The notes beneath the pieces are model-generated. The model saw only the letters and a program-made list of their open reading frames with translations. It did not search any database and was not told the origin of the DNA. Below, piece by piece: positions 51,847 to 60,787 of a stretch of 64,000 nucleotides of DNA. This DNA comes from Couchioplanes caeruleus (lineage in GTDB: Bacteria > Actinomycetota > Actinomycetes > Mycobacteriales > Micromonosporaceae): the NCBI RefSeq assembly GCF_023499255.1, contig NZ_CP092183.1, positions 4,956,501 to 5,020,500 of the forward strand. Reading direction: 5' to 3'. How positions within the stretch are numbered: position 1 is the first letter of the stretch; the number at the start of each line of letters is the position of its first letter. Made by a program: the position numbers and the translations under genes.

Positions 51847-54800
51847 AGCAGGTTCCGCAGCACCGCGAGGTGGTCGTCGACGGTGCCGAACGAGACGATG
51901 CCGCTGCCCGCCCCGGCCAGTTCCCCGGCGGCGGGCAGCAGCTCGTCGTACAGCCGCGCGGCCGCCTCACGGTCACCCAGCTCGGCCACGGCCCGCGCGG
52001 CGAGGCAGAGCCGGGCTTCCCACAGCAGGTCGTGCGGGGACTCCGGCAGCTCCCGTACGGCCCGGGCGGCCTCGTCCCGGCGTCCCGCGGCGAGCAGGCG
52101 GCCCGGGCGCACCCACGGCTCGTACGGGCCCACGTCCCCGCCGTCGCGCCCGATCGACAGCAGGGCCAGCCCGAGCAGGCCGTCGCTCATCCCCGGCATG
52201 CCGCTGCCCGCAAGCCGCGCGCACGCCGTGCGGTACGCGTCCTCGACGGCACGGCCCGCCCCGACAGGACGGCCGGCCACGGCGGAACGGCCGGCCACGG
52301 CGAGGCGGAGGGCGGCGTACAGCTCGGTGAACACGCCGACCACGGGCAGCTCGTAGCGGCCCGCGAGCCGGTCGGCGGCCGCCGCGTGCCGGTCAGCCGC
52401 GTCGAACTCGCCTCGCGCGCAGGCCGCCTGCAGCCGGATCAGGTGCCCGAGCACCTCCACCGTCACCAGGTCGTGCTTCGCCGCCAGGTCGACGAGCTCG
52501 GCGCCGATCCGGTCGCGCTCCCCCGCCATCCCGGTACGGGCGAAGGCGTGCATGAACCGGGCGTTGAGCGCCAGCGCGAGCAGCCCGGGGTCGTCGAGCT
52601 CCCGGGCGATCGCCTCGGCCTCGGCGGCGGCCCGGCGCCCCCGCTCCCCGGTGTCCCCGCGCAGCTCGAGGGCGAGCGTCGACAGCAGCCGGCTCCGCAG
52701 CGGTGGCGCCGCGCCGGGAAGCACCCGCTCGGCGGCGGCGACGACCAGTCCGGCCAGCTCGTGGTCATCGTTGCGCGGCCAGATCGCCGGCACGTCGAAG
52801 CCGGTGAGCACGGCCGCGGTCAGCTCGGGGTCGCCGACGGCGGAGACAGCCGCGATCGCCTCGGCGCGCAGGGCCCGTGTCTCCGCCAGGTGACCGGTGA
52901 CGGCCAGGTTGCGCCCCAGCCCGGCGAGCGCGGCCAGCCGTACGGCCGGATCGCCGCTGCCGGCGGCCAGCACCTGCCGCCACAGCCGGGCGGCCTCGTG
53001 CGGGTTGCTGCGGCGTTCCGCCTCCTCCGCGGCCGTACGGGCGTACCGCGCGGCCTTCGGCGCGGTGGCCCGGTTCCCGGCGAGCCCGAAGTGGTGGGCG
53101 AGCACGGCCGCATCGCCGGGCGCCAGGCGTTCGATGGCCGCCCCGGCCGCCGCGTGCCAGTGGGCACGGCGTACGGCGGACAGATCGTCGTAGACGGTGT
53201 CGCGTACCAGGATGTGCGCGAACCGCAGGCGCGGCCCGTCCTCGGTGAGGAAGCCGGCGGCGAGGGCGTCGTCCAGCGCGTCCACCACGTCGCCGGCCAG
53301 CGCGCCGAGCACCTCGGGGTCGACGTCGCGGCCCAGCACCGACGCCTGCCGCAGCACGTCGCGGGTGCGCCCGGGCAGCCGGGCGAGGCGGTGCCGGATG
53401 ACGTCGCGGACGCCCGCCGGGATGTCGTCCAGGTCGGCGCCGTCGGCGTGCAGCCGGGCGAGTTCCCGCGCGAAGAAGGGGTTGCCGCCGCTGCGCCGGT
53501 GCACCGCCCGGGCCACGCCGGCGCCGGCGGGCCGGCCGAGCACCCCGGCCACCAGCTCGGTGACCTCCGGTTCGGTCAGCCCGCCCAGGTAGACCCGCAC
53601 CGGCTCGGTACGCGCCCACCGCGCCAGCGCCGCGGTCAGCGCCGGCCCGATCTCCGTGGCCCGGTACGTCCCCAGCACCAGCACCCGCCCCGATCCGGCG
53701 TCCAGGGCGGTGAGCAGGTCCAGGCTGTCCGCGTCGGCCCGGTGCAGATCGTCGGCGACCAGCAGCACCGGCGAGCGGCCCGCGGCGGCGGCGACCCGGG
53801 CAGCGGCCTCGCGGCGGCGCCGCAACCGTGCGGCGGCCGGATCCTCCCCGGGCGCCGGTACGGTCTGCGGCGTCCACGGCCAGGCGACCGGGGCGCCGTC
53901 GTCCTCCGGACCGCGCCCCCACAGCACCACCCAGCCACGTCCGGCGAGCCGCGCGGCGACCGTCTCGGCGAGGGCGCTCTTGCCCGCACCGGGTTCCCCC
54001 GAGATCAGCGCCACGACGGGCTCGTCCCCGGCCGCGGCCCGGCCGGCAGCAGCCTCGAGGAGGTCCAGCTCGTGGGCCCGCCCCACGAAGGCCCGCCGCG
54101 CGGAAGTCCTCTCTGCGAAAGCCGGCCGCGTGGAGGGCCGCCCCGCGGAACGCGGCCCTCCGGAGGGCCGCTCCGCCAATGCCGGTCCCGCATCAGGGCG
54201 ATCCAGGAAGGCGACCGAGACCTCGGGCGGCGATTCCAGGTGCGGCGCCTGCGCCAGGATGTCGGCCTCCAGCCGGCGCAGCCGCGGTCCCGGATCGACA
54301 CCCAGCTCACCGACCAGTACGTCCCGGGCCCGGCGCAGCGCCGCGAGCGCCTCACCCTGCCTCCCCGCCCGGTACAGCGCGGTGGCCAGCAGGTGCCACG
54401 CGCCCTCCCGCAGCGGCGCCTGCGCGGTGTGCGCCTGCAGGTCCGACACCGCCTCGGCGGCGCGCCCCAGCTCCAGCAGGGCCTCCGCGCGTCGTTCCAC
54501 GGCGAGCATCCGCAGCTCGTTCAAGCGGTCGATCTCCGCGCGCGCCCAGGGTTCGGCCTCGTACTCGGCGTACGCGGGCCCGCGCCACAGTGCGAGGGCG
54601 TCGTCGAGGCGGGTCAGGGCGTCGGCCGCGTGGCCGCCGGTACGGGTCACCGCCGCCTCGAACCGCCAGGCGTCCACCGCGTCCGGCGCGGCGGGCAGCG
54701 CGTACCCGGGCGGGGTGGTGATGAGCAGCTCGGCGGGCCGCCGCGGGGGCCGGCCGGGTTCGAGCGCCCGGCGCAGGTCGGCGACGAACGTCCGGATGGC

Positions 54801-54992
54801 GGCGACCGCGGCGTCCGGCGGCGTCTCCCACAGGTCTGCGACGAGCCGGTCCACGGGCACGACCCGGCCGCGGGCCACCAGCAGCCGGGCGAGCACCGCG
54901 CGCTGCCGGGCCCCGCCGAGCCCGACAGGCTCTCCCCCGGCGTCGGCGCCGATCGGCCCGAGCACCCGGAACGTCGTCACCCGGCCGGTCAT
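51843..54992 (-). CDS. AfsR-like BTAD/STAND transcriptional regulator
   Basis: The protein has 1049 residues from ATG 54992; ATG 55025 would lie inside the repeat described at 55010-55041. An OmpR-type winged helix (about 8-88, FRVLGPIGADAGG..RQRAVLARLL) and bacterial transcriptional activation domain (about 95-240) come first. A P-loop ATPase follows (LISGEPGAGKSALAE, about 335; Walker B LLVADDLHRADADSLDLL). A long TPR-like region runs to the end with no LuxR helix-turn-helix. This is the SARP-STAND layout of AfsR-type activators, which bind 11-bp-phased direct repeats. Confidence 0.92.
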   Translation of the reverse strand: MTGRVTTFRVLGPIGADAGGEPVGLGGARQRAVLARLLVARGRVVPVDRLVADLWETPPDAAVAAIRTFVADLRRALEPGRPPRRPAELLITTPPGYALPAAPDAVDAWRFEAAVTRTGGHAADALTRLDDALALWRGPAYAEYEAEPWARAEIDRLNELRMLAVERRAEALLELGRAAEAVSDLQAHTAQAPLREGAWHLLATALYRAGRQGEALAALRRARDVLVGELGVDPGPRLRRLEADILAQAPHLESPPEVSVAFLDRPDAGPALAERPSGGPRSAGRPSTRPAFAERTSARRAFVGRAHELDLLEAAAGRAAAGDEPVVALISGEPGAGKSALAETVAARLAGRGWVVLWGRGPEDDGAPVAWPWTPQTVPAPGEDPAAARLRRRREAAARVAAAAGRSPVLLVADDLHRADADSLDLLTALDAGSGRVLVLGTYRATEIGPALTAALARWARTEPVRVYLGGLTEPEVTELVAGVLGRPAGAGVARAVHRRSGGNPFFARELARLHADGADLDDIPAGVRDVIRHRLARLPGRTRDVLRQASVLGRDVDPEVLGALAGDVVDALDDALAAGFLTEDGPRLRFAHILVRDTVYDDLSAVRRAHWHAAAGAAIERLAPGDAAVLAHHFGLAGNRATAPKAARYARTAAEEAERRSNPHEAARLWRQVLAAGSGDPAVRLAALAGLGRNLAVTGHLAETRALRAEAIAAVSAVGDPELTAAVLTGFDVPAIWPRNDDHELAGLVVAAAERVLPGAAPPLRSRLLSTLALELRGDTGERGRRAAAEAEAIARELDDPGLLALALNARFMHAFARTGMAGERDRIGAELVDLAAKHDLVTVEVLGHLIRLQAACARGEFDAADRHAAAADRLAGRYELPVVGVFTELYAALRLAVAGRSAVAGRPVGAGRAVEDAYRTACARLAGSGMPGMSDGLLGLALLSIGRDGGDVGPYEPWVRPGRLLAAGRRDEAARAVRELPESPHDLLWEARLCLAARAVAELGDREAAARLYDELLPAAGELAGAGSGIVSFGTVDDHLAVLRNLL

Positions 54993-55009
54993 GGCCACCC
55001 ATCGCAGGC

Positions 55010-55041
55010 GGCACTCATCCGGCACTCATCCCGCGCTCATC
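55010..55041. promoter_or_regulatory. Three 11-bp-phased direct repeats (putative SARP operator)
   Basis: GGCACTCATCC occurs twice head to tail (55010-55020, 55021-55031) and a third copy reads CGCTCATC. The shared CTCATC begins at 55014, 55025 and 55036, so the period is exactly 11 bp. It lies between the divergent AfsR-like regulator and the hydrolase at 55064. SARP/AfsR winged helices are known to bind such 11-bp-phased repeats. Confidence 0.65.
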
Positions 55042-55063
55042 GGCGCGGGTGAGGCTGGACGGC

Positions 55064-55939
55064 ATGGACAGCATCACCGGATTCGACTACCAGGACGTCC
55101 CGGTCGCCGAGGGCGTCACCCTGCACACGGCCGTCGCGGGCAGCGGCACGCCGATCGTGCTCCTGCACGGCTTCCCACAGACCCACCTGATGTGGCGGCA
55201 TGTCGCGGCCGACCTCGCCGCCGACCACACCGTCATCTGCCCTGACCTGCGGGGCTACGGCAGGAGCAGCAAACCCGCGGACCCCGGCGGTACGGCGTAC
55301 GCGAAGCGCACGATGGCCGCCGACGTCGTGGCCGTGGCCCGCGCGCTGGGCCACGACCGGTTCGCGCTCGCCGGGCACGACCGGGGCGCGCTGGTCGCCT
55401 TCCGCGCCGGCCTGGACCACCCGGAGGCGGTGTCCCACCTGGCGCTGCTGGACATCGTCCCGACCCTGGACATGTGGGACGTGCTGCACGGCGTCTCCGC
55501 GTCGGTGGCGTTCCACCTGTACCTGATGGCCCAGCCGCCCGGCCTGCCGGAGGCCATGATCACCGGTGCCGCCGACGCGTTCTTCGGCCACTTCCTCGAC
55601 GTGTGGACCAAGGACCCGGCCGCCCTCCCGCCTGCCGTACGACAGACCTACCTCGCGGCCTCGCGGGCGGCGATCCCGTCGATCGTCGCGGACTACCGGG
55701 CGTCGGCGGGCGTCGACATCGAGCACGACCGGGCCGACCGGGACGCCGGGCGGACGTTCGCGATGCCGGTGTCGGTGCTGCAGCAGGACTGGGGCGCCGC
55801 CCTCGGCTACGACGCCGCCGCGGTGTGGCGCGCCTGGGCCCCGGACCTGCAGCACGCCCTGGTGACCTGCGGGCATTTCATGGCCGAGGAGGCCCCGGCC
55901 GAGGTCGTCAAGGCGCTGCGCGCCCTGCTGGCCCGCTGA
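55064..55939 (+). CDS. Alpha/beta hydrolase, haloacid/fluoroacetate-dehalogenase-like
   Basis: The protein has 291 residues from ATG 55064; GTG 55049 is an alternative. It has the oxyanion strand IVLLHGFPQTHLMW and DLRGYGRSSKP. The nucleophile elbow is AGHDRGA, in which Asp replaces the usual Ser, as in haloalkane and fluoroacetate dehalogenases and epoxide hydrolases. The His is near the end in TCGHFMAEEAP. An Asp nucleophile plus HDRGA and RGYG fits the DehH1/fluoroacetate dehalogenase group. It diverges from the AfsR-like regulator and may be controlled by it. Confidence 0.85.
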   Translation: MDSITGFDYQDVPVAEGVTLHTAVAGSGTPIVLLHGFPQTHLMWRHVAADLAADHTVICPDLRGYGRSSKPADPGGTAYAKRTMAADVVAVARALGHDRFALAGHDRGALVAFRAGLDHPEAVSHLALLDIVPTLDMWDVLHGVSASVAFHLYLMAQPPGLPEAMITGAADAFFGHFLDVWTKDPAALPPAVRQTYLAASRAAIPSIVADYRASAGVDIEHDRADRDAGRTFAMPVSVLQQDWGAALGYDAAAVWRAWAPDLQHALVTCGHFMAEEAPAEVVKALRALLAR

Positions 55940-56023
55940 CGCCGCGCGCCCGGTCAGCGTCCGGCGGCCGGGCCCGGTCAGCCGCTTCCGGTCAGCGGCG
56001 ACGCGGCCGGCCGGCCGGCACGG

Positions 56024-56935
56024 TCAGCGCAGCCAGGGAACCGAGCGGTCGAGCAGTCCCCTTTCGCGCAATTCGCGGCGCAACGGGATGTCCTCATCGA
56101 CGTAACCGTTCCATTTCACGCCCCAGTAATTGATCGTGCCGGGCGCTTCGCCGAGCAATTGCCGCTGCACCGGCGTCCGGTTGTGCCACCACGCGCTGCC
56201 GCGGTCGACCGGCATGTCGTCGAGCGGCCGGATCCACCGGTACGTATATCCGACGAAAAGTATCTTGCGGGTCACGGCGCTGGTGTTCGCCGACCGGGAA
56301 TGCCACAACCGGCGATCGAAGATGAACGCGTCGCCCGGCGCGGCGGTGATCTCGACGGTGCCCAGCGGGTCGGGATTGTCGGCATGCGGGTCGGCGGGCC
56401 GCTCGAGGGTGTTGCGCAGGTGGCTGCCCGGGATGACCTTGGTGGCGCCGCGGCCGGTGCGCGACAGGTCGGAGAGCACGTAGCCGGCCTTGAGCGAGAA
56501 CATCGGCCGCGGCAGGGTGGGGTCGACCGTCCCGGGGTCGGAGTTCTGCCGGTAGCCGTCCTGGTGCCAGCCCCAGGACGGCGGCTCCTCGGCCCGTGCC
56601 GGCGGGGTCACGTCCAGGTGGTTGTGGTGGCTGTAGATGTTCCAGCCGGCGATGCCCCAGATGTACGGGAACACCGCCGGGGCGGTGAGCAGCTCGCCGA
56701 ACTCCTCGTCGCGGGGCAGGAAGCCGAGCAGGTGCAGCACGCCGTTGTCCCCGACCCGGCCGGCGGCCCGCTCCTCGGCGTACACGCGGTCGACGGCGGC
56801 CTCGAGGCGTTGCCGGCGTTCCTCGTCCAGCGCGCCGCGGACGAGCACGACGCCGCGTTCGAGGAATTCGGTGCGTTGCGCGGGCGTCAGCGGCTCGTAC
56901 CCGCCGACCATTTCCTGGTGCACGGTGGATTGCAT
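56024..56935 (-). CDS. Phytanoyl-CoA dioxygenase (PhyH) family oxygenase
   Basis: This 303-residue non-heme iron/2-oxoglutarate enzyme has metal ligands in WHQDG (HxD, about 123-125) and a distal His in RRLWHSRS, with an Arg (VTRK) after it for 2-oxoglutarate. The 3' third of the gene and its upstream region are visibly less GC-rich than neighbouring genes, which may signal recent acquisition. The substrate is unknown; relatives hydroxylate lipids, amino acids or natural products. GAGG precedes the ATG. It stands alone, with AT-richer DNA up to the divergent nudK. Confidence 0.88.
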   Translation of the reverse strand: MQSTVHQEMVGGYEPLTPAQRTEFLERGVVLVRGALDEERRQRLEAAVDRVYAEERAAGRVGDNGVLHLLGFLPRDEEFGELLTAPAVFPYIWGIAGWNIYSHHNHLDVTPPARAEEPPSWGWHQDGYRQNSDPGTVDPTLPRPMFSLKAGYVLSDLSRTGRGATKVIPGSHLRNTLERPADPHADNPDPLGTVEITAAPGDAFIFDRRLWHSRSANTSAVTRKILFVGYTYRWIRPLDDMPVDRGSAWWHNRTPVQRQLLGEAPGTINYWGVKWNGYVDEDIPLRRELRERGLLDRSVPWLR

Positions 56936-57092
56936 CGATGCCTCGTTTCAGCTCGGCTTTGTACCCATGACGCGAGCCGTGGCCATGCGCGTTGCCTGAT
57001 TCGACGAATACCCCGGAGAAAATTCACGCCGCGATCGGGCCGACACCGGAAGTCAGTTAACATCGGGCGGTTCCGGACGTTATTGTCGGCGC

Positions 57093-57770
57093 ATGGATTC
57101 GACGATCTTGCCGATTCCCGGCGTCGACGCCCCCGACCACCGCGGGCGCACCGGCCTCGACCGGGCGGGCCGTGATCTCACCGGCAACCCGGACGTGGTG
57201 GTGCGCGACGTGCAGTTGCTGGCCAGCGCGTGGCACGTGCTGCGCCGCACGACGTACGACTACCGCCACGCCGACGGCACCTGGACCACCGAGAACCGGG
57301 AGACGTACGACCGCGGCAACGGCGCGACGATCCTGCTGTACGACCGGGGCCGCAGAACCGTGCTGCTGGCCCGCCAGTTCCGCTACCCGGTGTACGTCAA
57401 CGGGCACCCCGACGGCATGCTGCTGGAGTCCGCGGCCGGCCTGCTGGACGACGACGACCCCGAGACCGCGATCCGCCGGGAGGCGGGCGAGGAGCTCGGG
57501 GTCGAGGTCGGCCAGCTCGAGCACGTCTTCGACGTCTACATGAGCCCGGGCTCGGTCACGGAGCGGCTGCACTTCTACGCCGCGCCGTACACGCCGGAGA
57601 GCCGGGTCACCTCCGGCGGCGGGGTGGCCGCCGAGGGTGAGGACATCGGCGTGGTGGAGCTGCCGTTCGCCGAGGCCCTCGAGATGATCCACGACGGCCG
57701 GATCGCCGACGCCAAGACGGTGATGCTGCTGCAGTGGGCCGCCCTGCGCGGCCCGTTCGCCGGGTCCTGA
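57093..57770 (+). CDS. nudK: NudK-type GDP-mannose pyrophosphatase (Nudix)
   Basis: This 225-residue protein carries the shortened Nudix box of NudK: AAGLLDDDDPETAIRREAGEELGV (about 112-135), with REAGEELG intact. The flanking VYMSPGSVTERLHFY, SGGGVAAEGEDIGVVELPFAEALEMI and GRIADAKTVMLLQW blocks match Escherichia coli NudK closely in order. An N-terminal extension of about 30 residues is specific to this protein. It is expected to cleave GDP-mannose to GMP and mannose-1-phosphate. Confidence 0.92.
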   Translation: MDSTILPIPGVDAPDHRGRTGLDRAGRDLTGNPDVVVRDVQLLASAWHVLRRTTYDYRHADGTWTTENRETYDRGNGATILLYDRGRRTVLLARQFRYPVYVNGHPDGMLLESAAGLLDDDDPETAIRREAGEELGVEVGQLEHVFDVYMSPGSVTERLHFYAAPYTPESRVTSGGGVAAEGEDIGVVELPFAEALEMIHDGRIADAKTVMLLQWAALRGPFAGS

Positions 57771-57786
57771 CGCCCGGGCGCCCGGG

Positions 57787-58410
57787 TCAGGCCGCCAGAC
57801 CCCGCAACAGGGCGTCGACCAGCTTCTCGGCGTAGCCCTCCTCGGGCACGTTGGGGTTCCAGTGCAGCATGTTCTGCGCGATGCTCGGTCCCGAGATCAT
57901 CAGCAGGGTCAGCTCGATGTCGAGGTCGGCACGCAGCTCGCCGGTCTCGATCCCGCGGCGCAGCACCTGACGCATGACCTCGCGGCGGGGCTCGGTGGCC
58001 GCCTGGTAGACCGCCTGCATCTCCGCGCTGCGGACCATCTCCGGCAGCAGGCAGGCGGTCACCTTGCTGTACCGCTCCATGCGCTTCTGGCGTCCCTGCA
58101 TGACCAGCATGACGAGGTCCTCGCGGACCGACTTGCCCTCCGGCACCGGCAGCGGGCCCTTCATCCGGGCCACCGCGTCGGTGAACAGCGCGACCTTGTT
58201 GGGCCAGCGGCGGTAGATCGTCGCCTTGCCCACGCCCGCCTTCGCCGCCACCGCCTCGATGGAGATGGCGTCGGCGCTCTGCCCCTCGGCGAGCAGGGCG
58301 GTCACCGCCTCGAGGATGGCCTCATCGGCCCGGGCATCGCGGGGCCGGCCCGGAGCCTTGCGGCCCGGACCGGATCCCGCGTCAACGCTGACCGTCGTCA
58401 TGCGCTCCAT
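57787..58410 (-). CDS. TetR-family transcriptional repressor
   Basis: This 207-residue protein has the N-terminal helix-turn-helix [50 protein letters not shown] (about 28-75). The C-terminal ligand-binding part contains [15 protein letters not shown] second ATG (58401) is possible. It follows the MFS exporter gene by 36 bp on the same strand, so exporter and repressor share a transcript. The 21-bp palindrome at 60060-60080 is the expected operator, giving autoregulation. Confidence 0.95.
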   Translation of the reverse strand: MERMTTVSVDAGSGPGRKAPGRPRDARADEAILEAVTALLAEGQSADAISIEAVAAKAGVGKATIYRRWPNKVALFTDAVARMKGPLPVPEGKSVREDLVMLVMQGRQKRMERYSKVTACLLPEMVRSAEMQAVYQAATEPRREVMRQVLRRGIETGELRADLDIELTLLMISGPSIAQNMLHWNPNVPEEGYAEKLVDALLRGLAA

Positions 58411-58446
58411 TGTTACCGAGCCTTCACCGTACGGCCACGACGGCCG

Positions 58447-60027
58447 TCACGCCTCGACCAGTTCCACACCCTGTTCCTCGGCGAGGGACTCCGCCGTGGT
58501 GGGCGCGGGAGCCGCGGCGGCCCGCTTGCCGGGCAGCCACAGCACGGCGACGAGCACCCCGAGGAGGGCGAACAGCGTCGTGCCCAGCGAGGCGTAGTGC
58601 ATCGCGGAGATGAACGAGTCGTTGGCGGTCCGGATCAGCCCCGGCGCACCGGCACCGGCCTGGGCGGCCACCCCGTACGCCCCGGAGATGGACTCGTTCG
58701 CCACGTCCCGGGCGGCGGCCGGCAGGTTCGCCGTCGCGTCCGTCATGCCGTCGCGGTACACCGACGACAGCACGGCACCGAGCGCGGCGACGCCGAGCGC
58801 GCCACCGACCTGGCGGATCGTGTTGCTGACGGCCGAGCCGACGCCCGCCTTCTCGCGGGGCAGCGAGGCCATGATCGACTCGGTGGCCGGCGGCATGACG
58901 TTGGCCATGCCGACGCCCATCACGAAGAACAGCGCGCCGACGATCCAGATCGGCGTGTCCGCGCCGATCGCGAGCCACCCGGCCAGCGAGGCGGCGACCA
59001 GCAGCAGGCCGGCCGAGCCGACCACCTTGGGGCCGAACCGCTTGACCATGGCGGCGCTGCGGGGCGCGAAGACCATCTGCGCCACCGCGAACGGCACGAA
59101 CAGCGCGCCCGAGGCGAGCGGGCCGTACCCGCGGACCAGCTGCAGGTAGAACGCGCTGAAGAACATCATGCCCATGGCCGCGAAGAAGACCAGGCCGATC
59201 ATGCCGGTGGAGGCGGAGAACTGCCGGTTCGTGAACAGCCGTACGTCCAGCGAGGGGAACGGGATGCGGCGCTCGTACGCGATGAAGGCCGCGAGCACGA
59301 CGGCGGCGCCGGCCAGCGAGCCCCACGACTGCGCCTGGCCGAAGCCGTTCTCGCCGCCCTCGATGACGCCGTACGTCAGCAGGGTCAGGCCGAGGATGGA
59401 CAGCAGCACGCCGACGATGTCGATGCGGCCGGGCTTCGGGTCGCGCGACTCGGGCACCAGCACGCTGACCAGCACGATCCCGGCGATGACGACCGGAACG
59501 TTGATGAGGAAGACCGAGCCCCACCAGAAGTTCTCGAGCAGCAGGCCGCCGACGATCGGGCCGATGGCCACGGCGAGGCCCACGGCGCCGGCCCAGACGC
59601 CGATGGCGCGTCCGCGCTCGTGCGGCTCGAAGACGTTGGCGATGATGGACAGCGTGGCGGGCATGACGGCGGCGGCGCCCAGGCCCATCACGGCGCGGGC
59701 CGCGATCAGCTGGTCGGCGCTCCCCGCGTACGCCGACAGCAGCGAGGCCAGGCCGAAGAGCGCGAGCCCGACGGTCAGGGTGATCCGCCGGCCGAGCCGG
59801 TCGGCGAGGATGCCGGCGGTGAACAGCAGGCCGGCGAAGACGAGGGTGTACGAGTTGATGGCCCACTCGAGCTGACCCTGGCTGGCGCCGAGGCCGGCCT
59901 CCGGGTCCGCGATGGTGCGCAGGGCGACGTTCAGGACCGTGTTGTCGAGGACGACGACGAGCAGGCTGATGACGAGGACGCCGAGGATGGCCCAGCGTCG
60001 TGGATGCCCGGTGTGCGGTACGTCCAT
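58447..60027 (-). CDS. MFS drug exporter (DHA2/EmrB-QacA type, 14 helices)
   Basis: This 526-residue protein has 14 predicted helices. Motif C-type and loop motifs are present: VVVLDNTVLNVALRTI in helix 1, ADRLGRRITL (motif A) and GLGAAAVMPATLSIIANVFEPHERGRAIGVWAGAVGLAVAIGPIVGGLLL (motif C region). It exports small hydrophobic or cationic compounds by proton antiport. GGGAGAG precedes the ATG. It is the first gene of the exporter-TetR unit and is controlled from the palindromes at 60060-60129. Confidence 0.94.
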   Translation of the reverse strand: MDVPHTGHPRRWAILGVLVISLLVVVLDNTVLNVALRTIADPEAGLGASQGQLEWAINSYTLVFAGLLFTAGILADRLGRRITLTVGLALFGLASLLSAYAGSADQLIAARAVMGLGAAAVMPATLSIIANVFEPHERGRAIGVWAGAVGLAVAIGPIVGGLLLENFWWGSVFLINVPVVIAGIVLVSVLVPESRDPKPGRIDIVGVLLSILGLTLLTYGVIEGGENGFGQAQSWGSLAGAAVVLAAFIAYERRIPFPSLDVRLFTNRQFSASTGMIGLVFFAAMGMMFFSAFYLQLVRGYGPLASGALFVPFAVAQMVFAPRSAAMVKRFGPKVVGSAGLLLVAASLAGWLAIGADTPIWIVGALFFVMGVGMANVMPPATESIMASLPREKAGVGSAVSNTIRQVGGALGVAALGAVLSSVYRDGMTDATANLPAAARDVANESISGAYGVAAQAGAGAPGLIRTANDSFISAMHYASLGTTLFALLGVLVAVLWLPGKRAAAAPAPTTAESLAEEQGVELVEA

Positions 60028-60059
60028 GGAGTGCTCTCCCGTGTGACGATCGGAGATTC

Positions 60060-60129
60060 GATACGGAACAGTTCCGTATCCAAGAGCGACCCTAGGCCGC
60101 CGGACACCGATACGGAACGGGCTCGTATC
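60060..60129. promoter_or_regulatory. Two copies of a 21-bp TetR-type operator
   Basis: Site 1 (60060-60080) is perfect: GATACGGAAC, one centre base, GTTCCGTATC. Site 2 (60109-60129) has the same 21-bp frame, with the left half GATACGGAAC intact and only the outer CGTATC of the right half kept. The centres are 49 bp apart. Both lie just upstream of the exporter start. Confidence 0.85.
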
Positions 60130-60144
60130 GTATTGTGGCCGTCC

Positions 60145-60690
60145 TCACGATCTTCCGGTGGCGGGAATAGCCGCCGGGCGGGCCGCGAGCGGCGCGAGCC
60201 CGGCCGCGACGACGAGCGACGCGACCGGCAGCAGGTCCAGGCTCACCGCGATCCCGGCGAACCCGGCGAGCACCAGCACCGGCGACCACACGGGCAGCCG
60301 CCGCGCCACGACCAGCAGCACCAGCAGCGTCAGGAGCCCGAGCTGGAACAGCGCCGGCCCGGCGGCCTCCAGCACCCCGGGCAGCGGCGCGGCGTCCCGG
60401 AACGCCGCGGACAGGTCCCCGGCGATCACCCACAGGAAGCACGCGGCGCCCACCATGACGGCGCCGGTGGCGACCCCCGCGAGCACCCCGCGCCCCGGGA
60501 CCTGAGCGACGACGGACCGGCGCAGGCCGACGGCGAGCACGGCGAACAGCACGATCGCGAGGAAGAACGCGACGTGGCCGACGTTCCAGGCGGGACCGCC
60601 CTTGCGGTGCCCGTCCAGGCCGTCGATCCAGCGCAGGATGCCGTACGCGACCATGAGCGCGGGCGCCGTGACGGCGCAGAATCTCGTCAT
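60145..60690 (-). CDS. Five-helix integral membrane protein
   Basis: This 181-residue protein starts at ATG 60690. There are five hydrophobic helices, with an ILRWIDGLDGHRKGGPAWNVGHVAFF segment containing two His residues after the first. The C-terminus is short and polar. There are no catalytic motifs. The pattern recalls small actinobacterial membrane proteins encoded next to ECF sigma or exporter genes. The function is unknown. Confidence 0.72.
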   Translation of the reverse strand: MTRFCAVTAPALMVAYGILRWIDGLDGHRKGGPAWNVGHVAFFLAIVLFAVLAVGLRRSVVAQVPGRGVLAGVATGAVMVGAACFLWVIAGDLSAAFRDAAPLPGVLEAAGPALFQLGLLTLLVLLVVARRLPVWSPVLVLAGFAGIAVSLDLLPVASLVVAAGLAPLAARPAAIPATGRS

Positions 60691-60787
60691 GCGGTGAGCC
60701 TCGCGGCTGCGCGCGGGCAGCCCATCAGGGATCACCCCCGCCTCCACCGGACCCAGGCCCCTAAGGGGCCCGGCCGGTTCGTGACGC

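Noticed and set aside
51669..55052. A 1127-codon plus-strand frame
   Set aside because: It is the antisense shadow of the AfsR-like regulator, whose domains are unmistakable.
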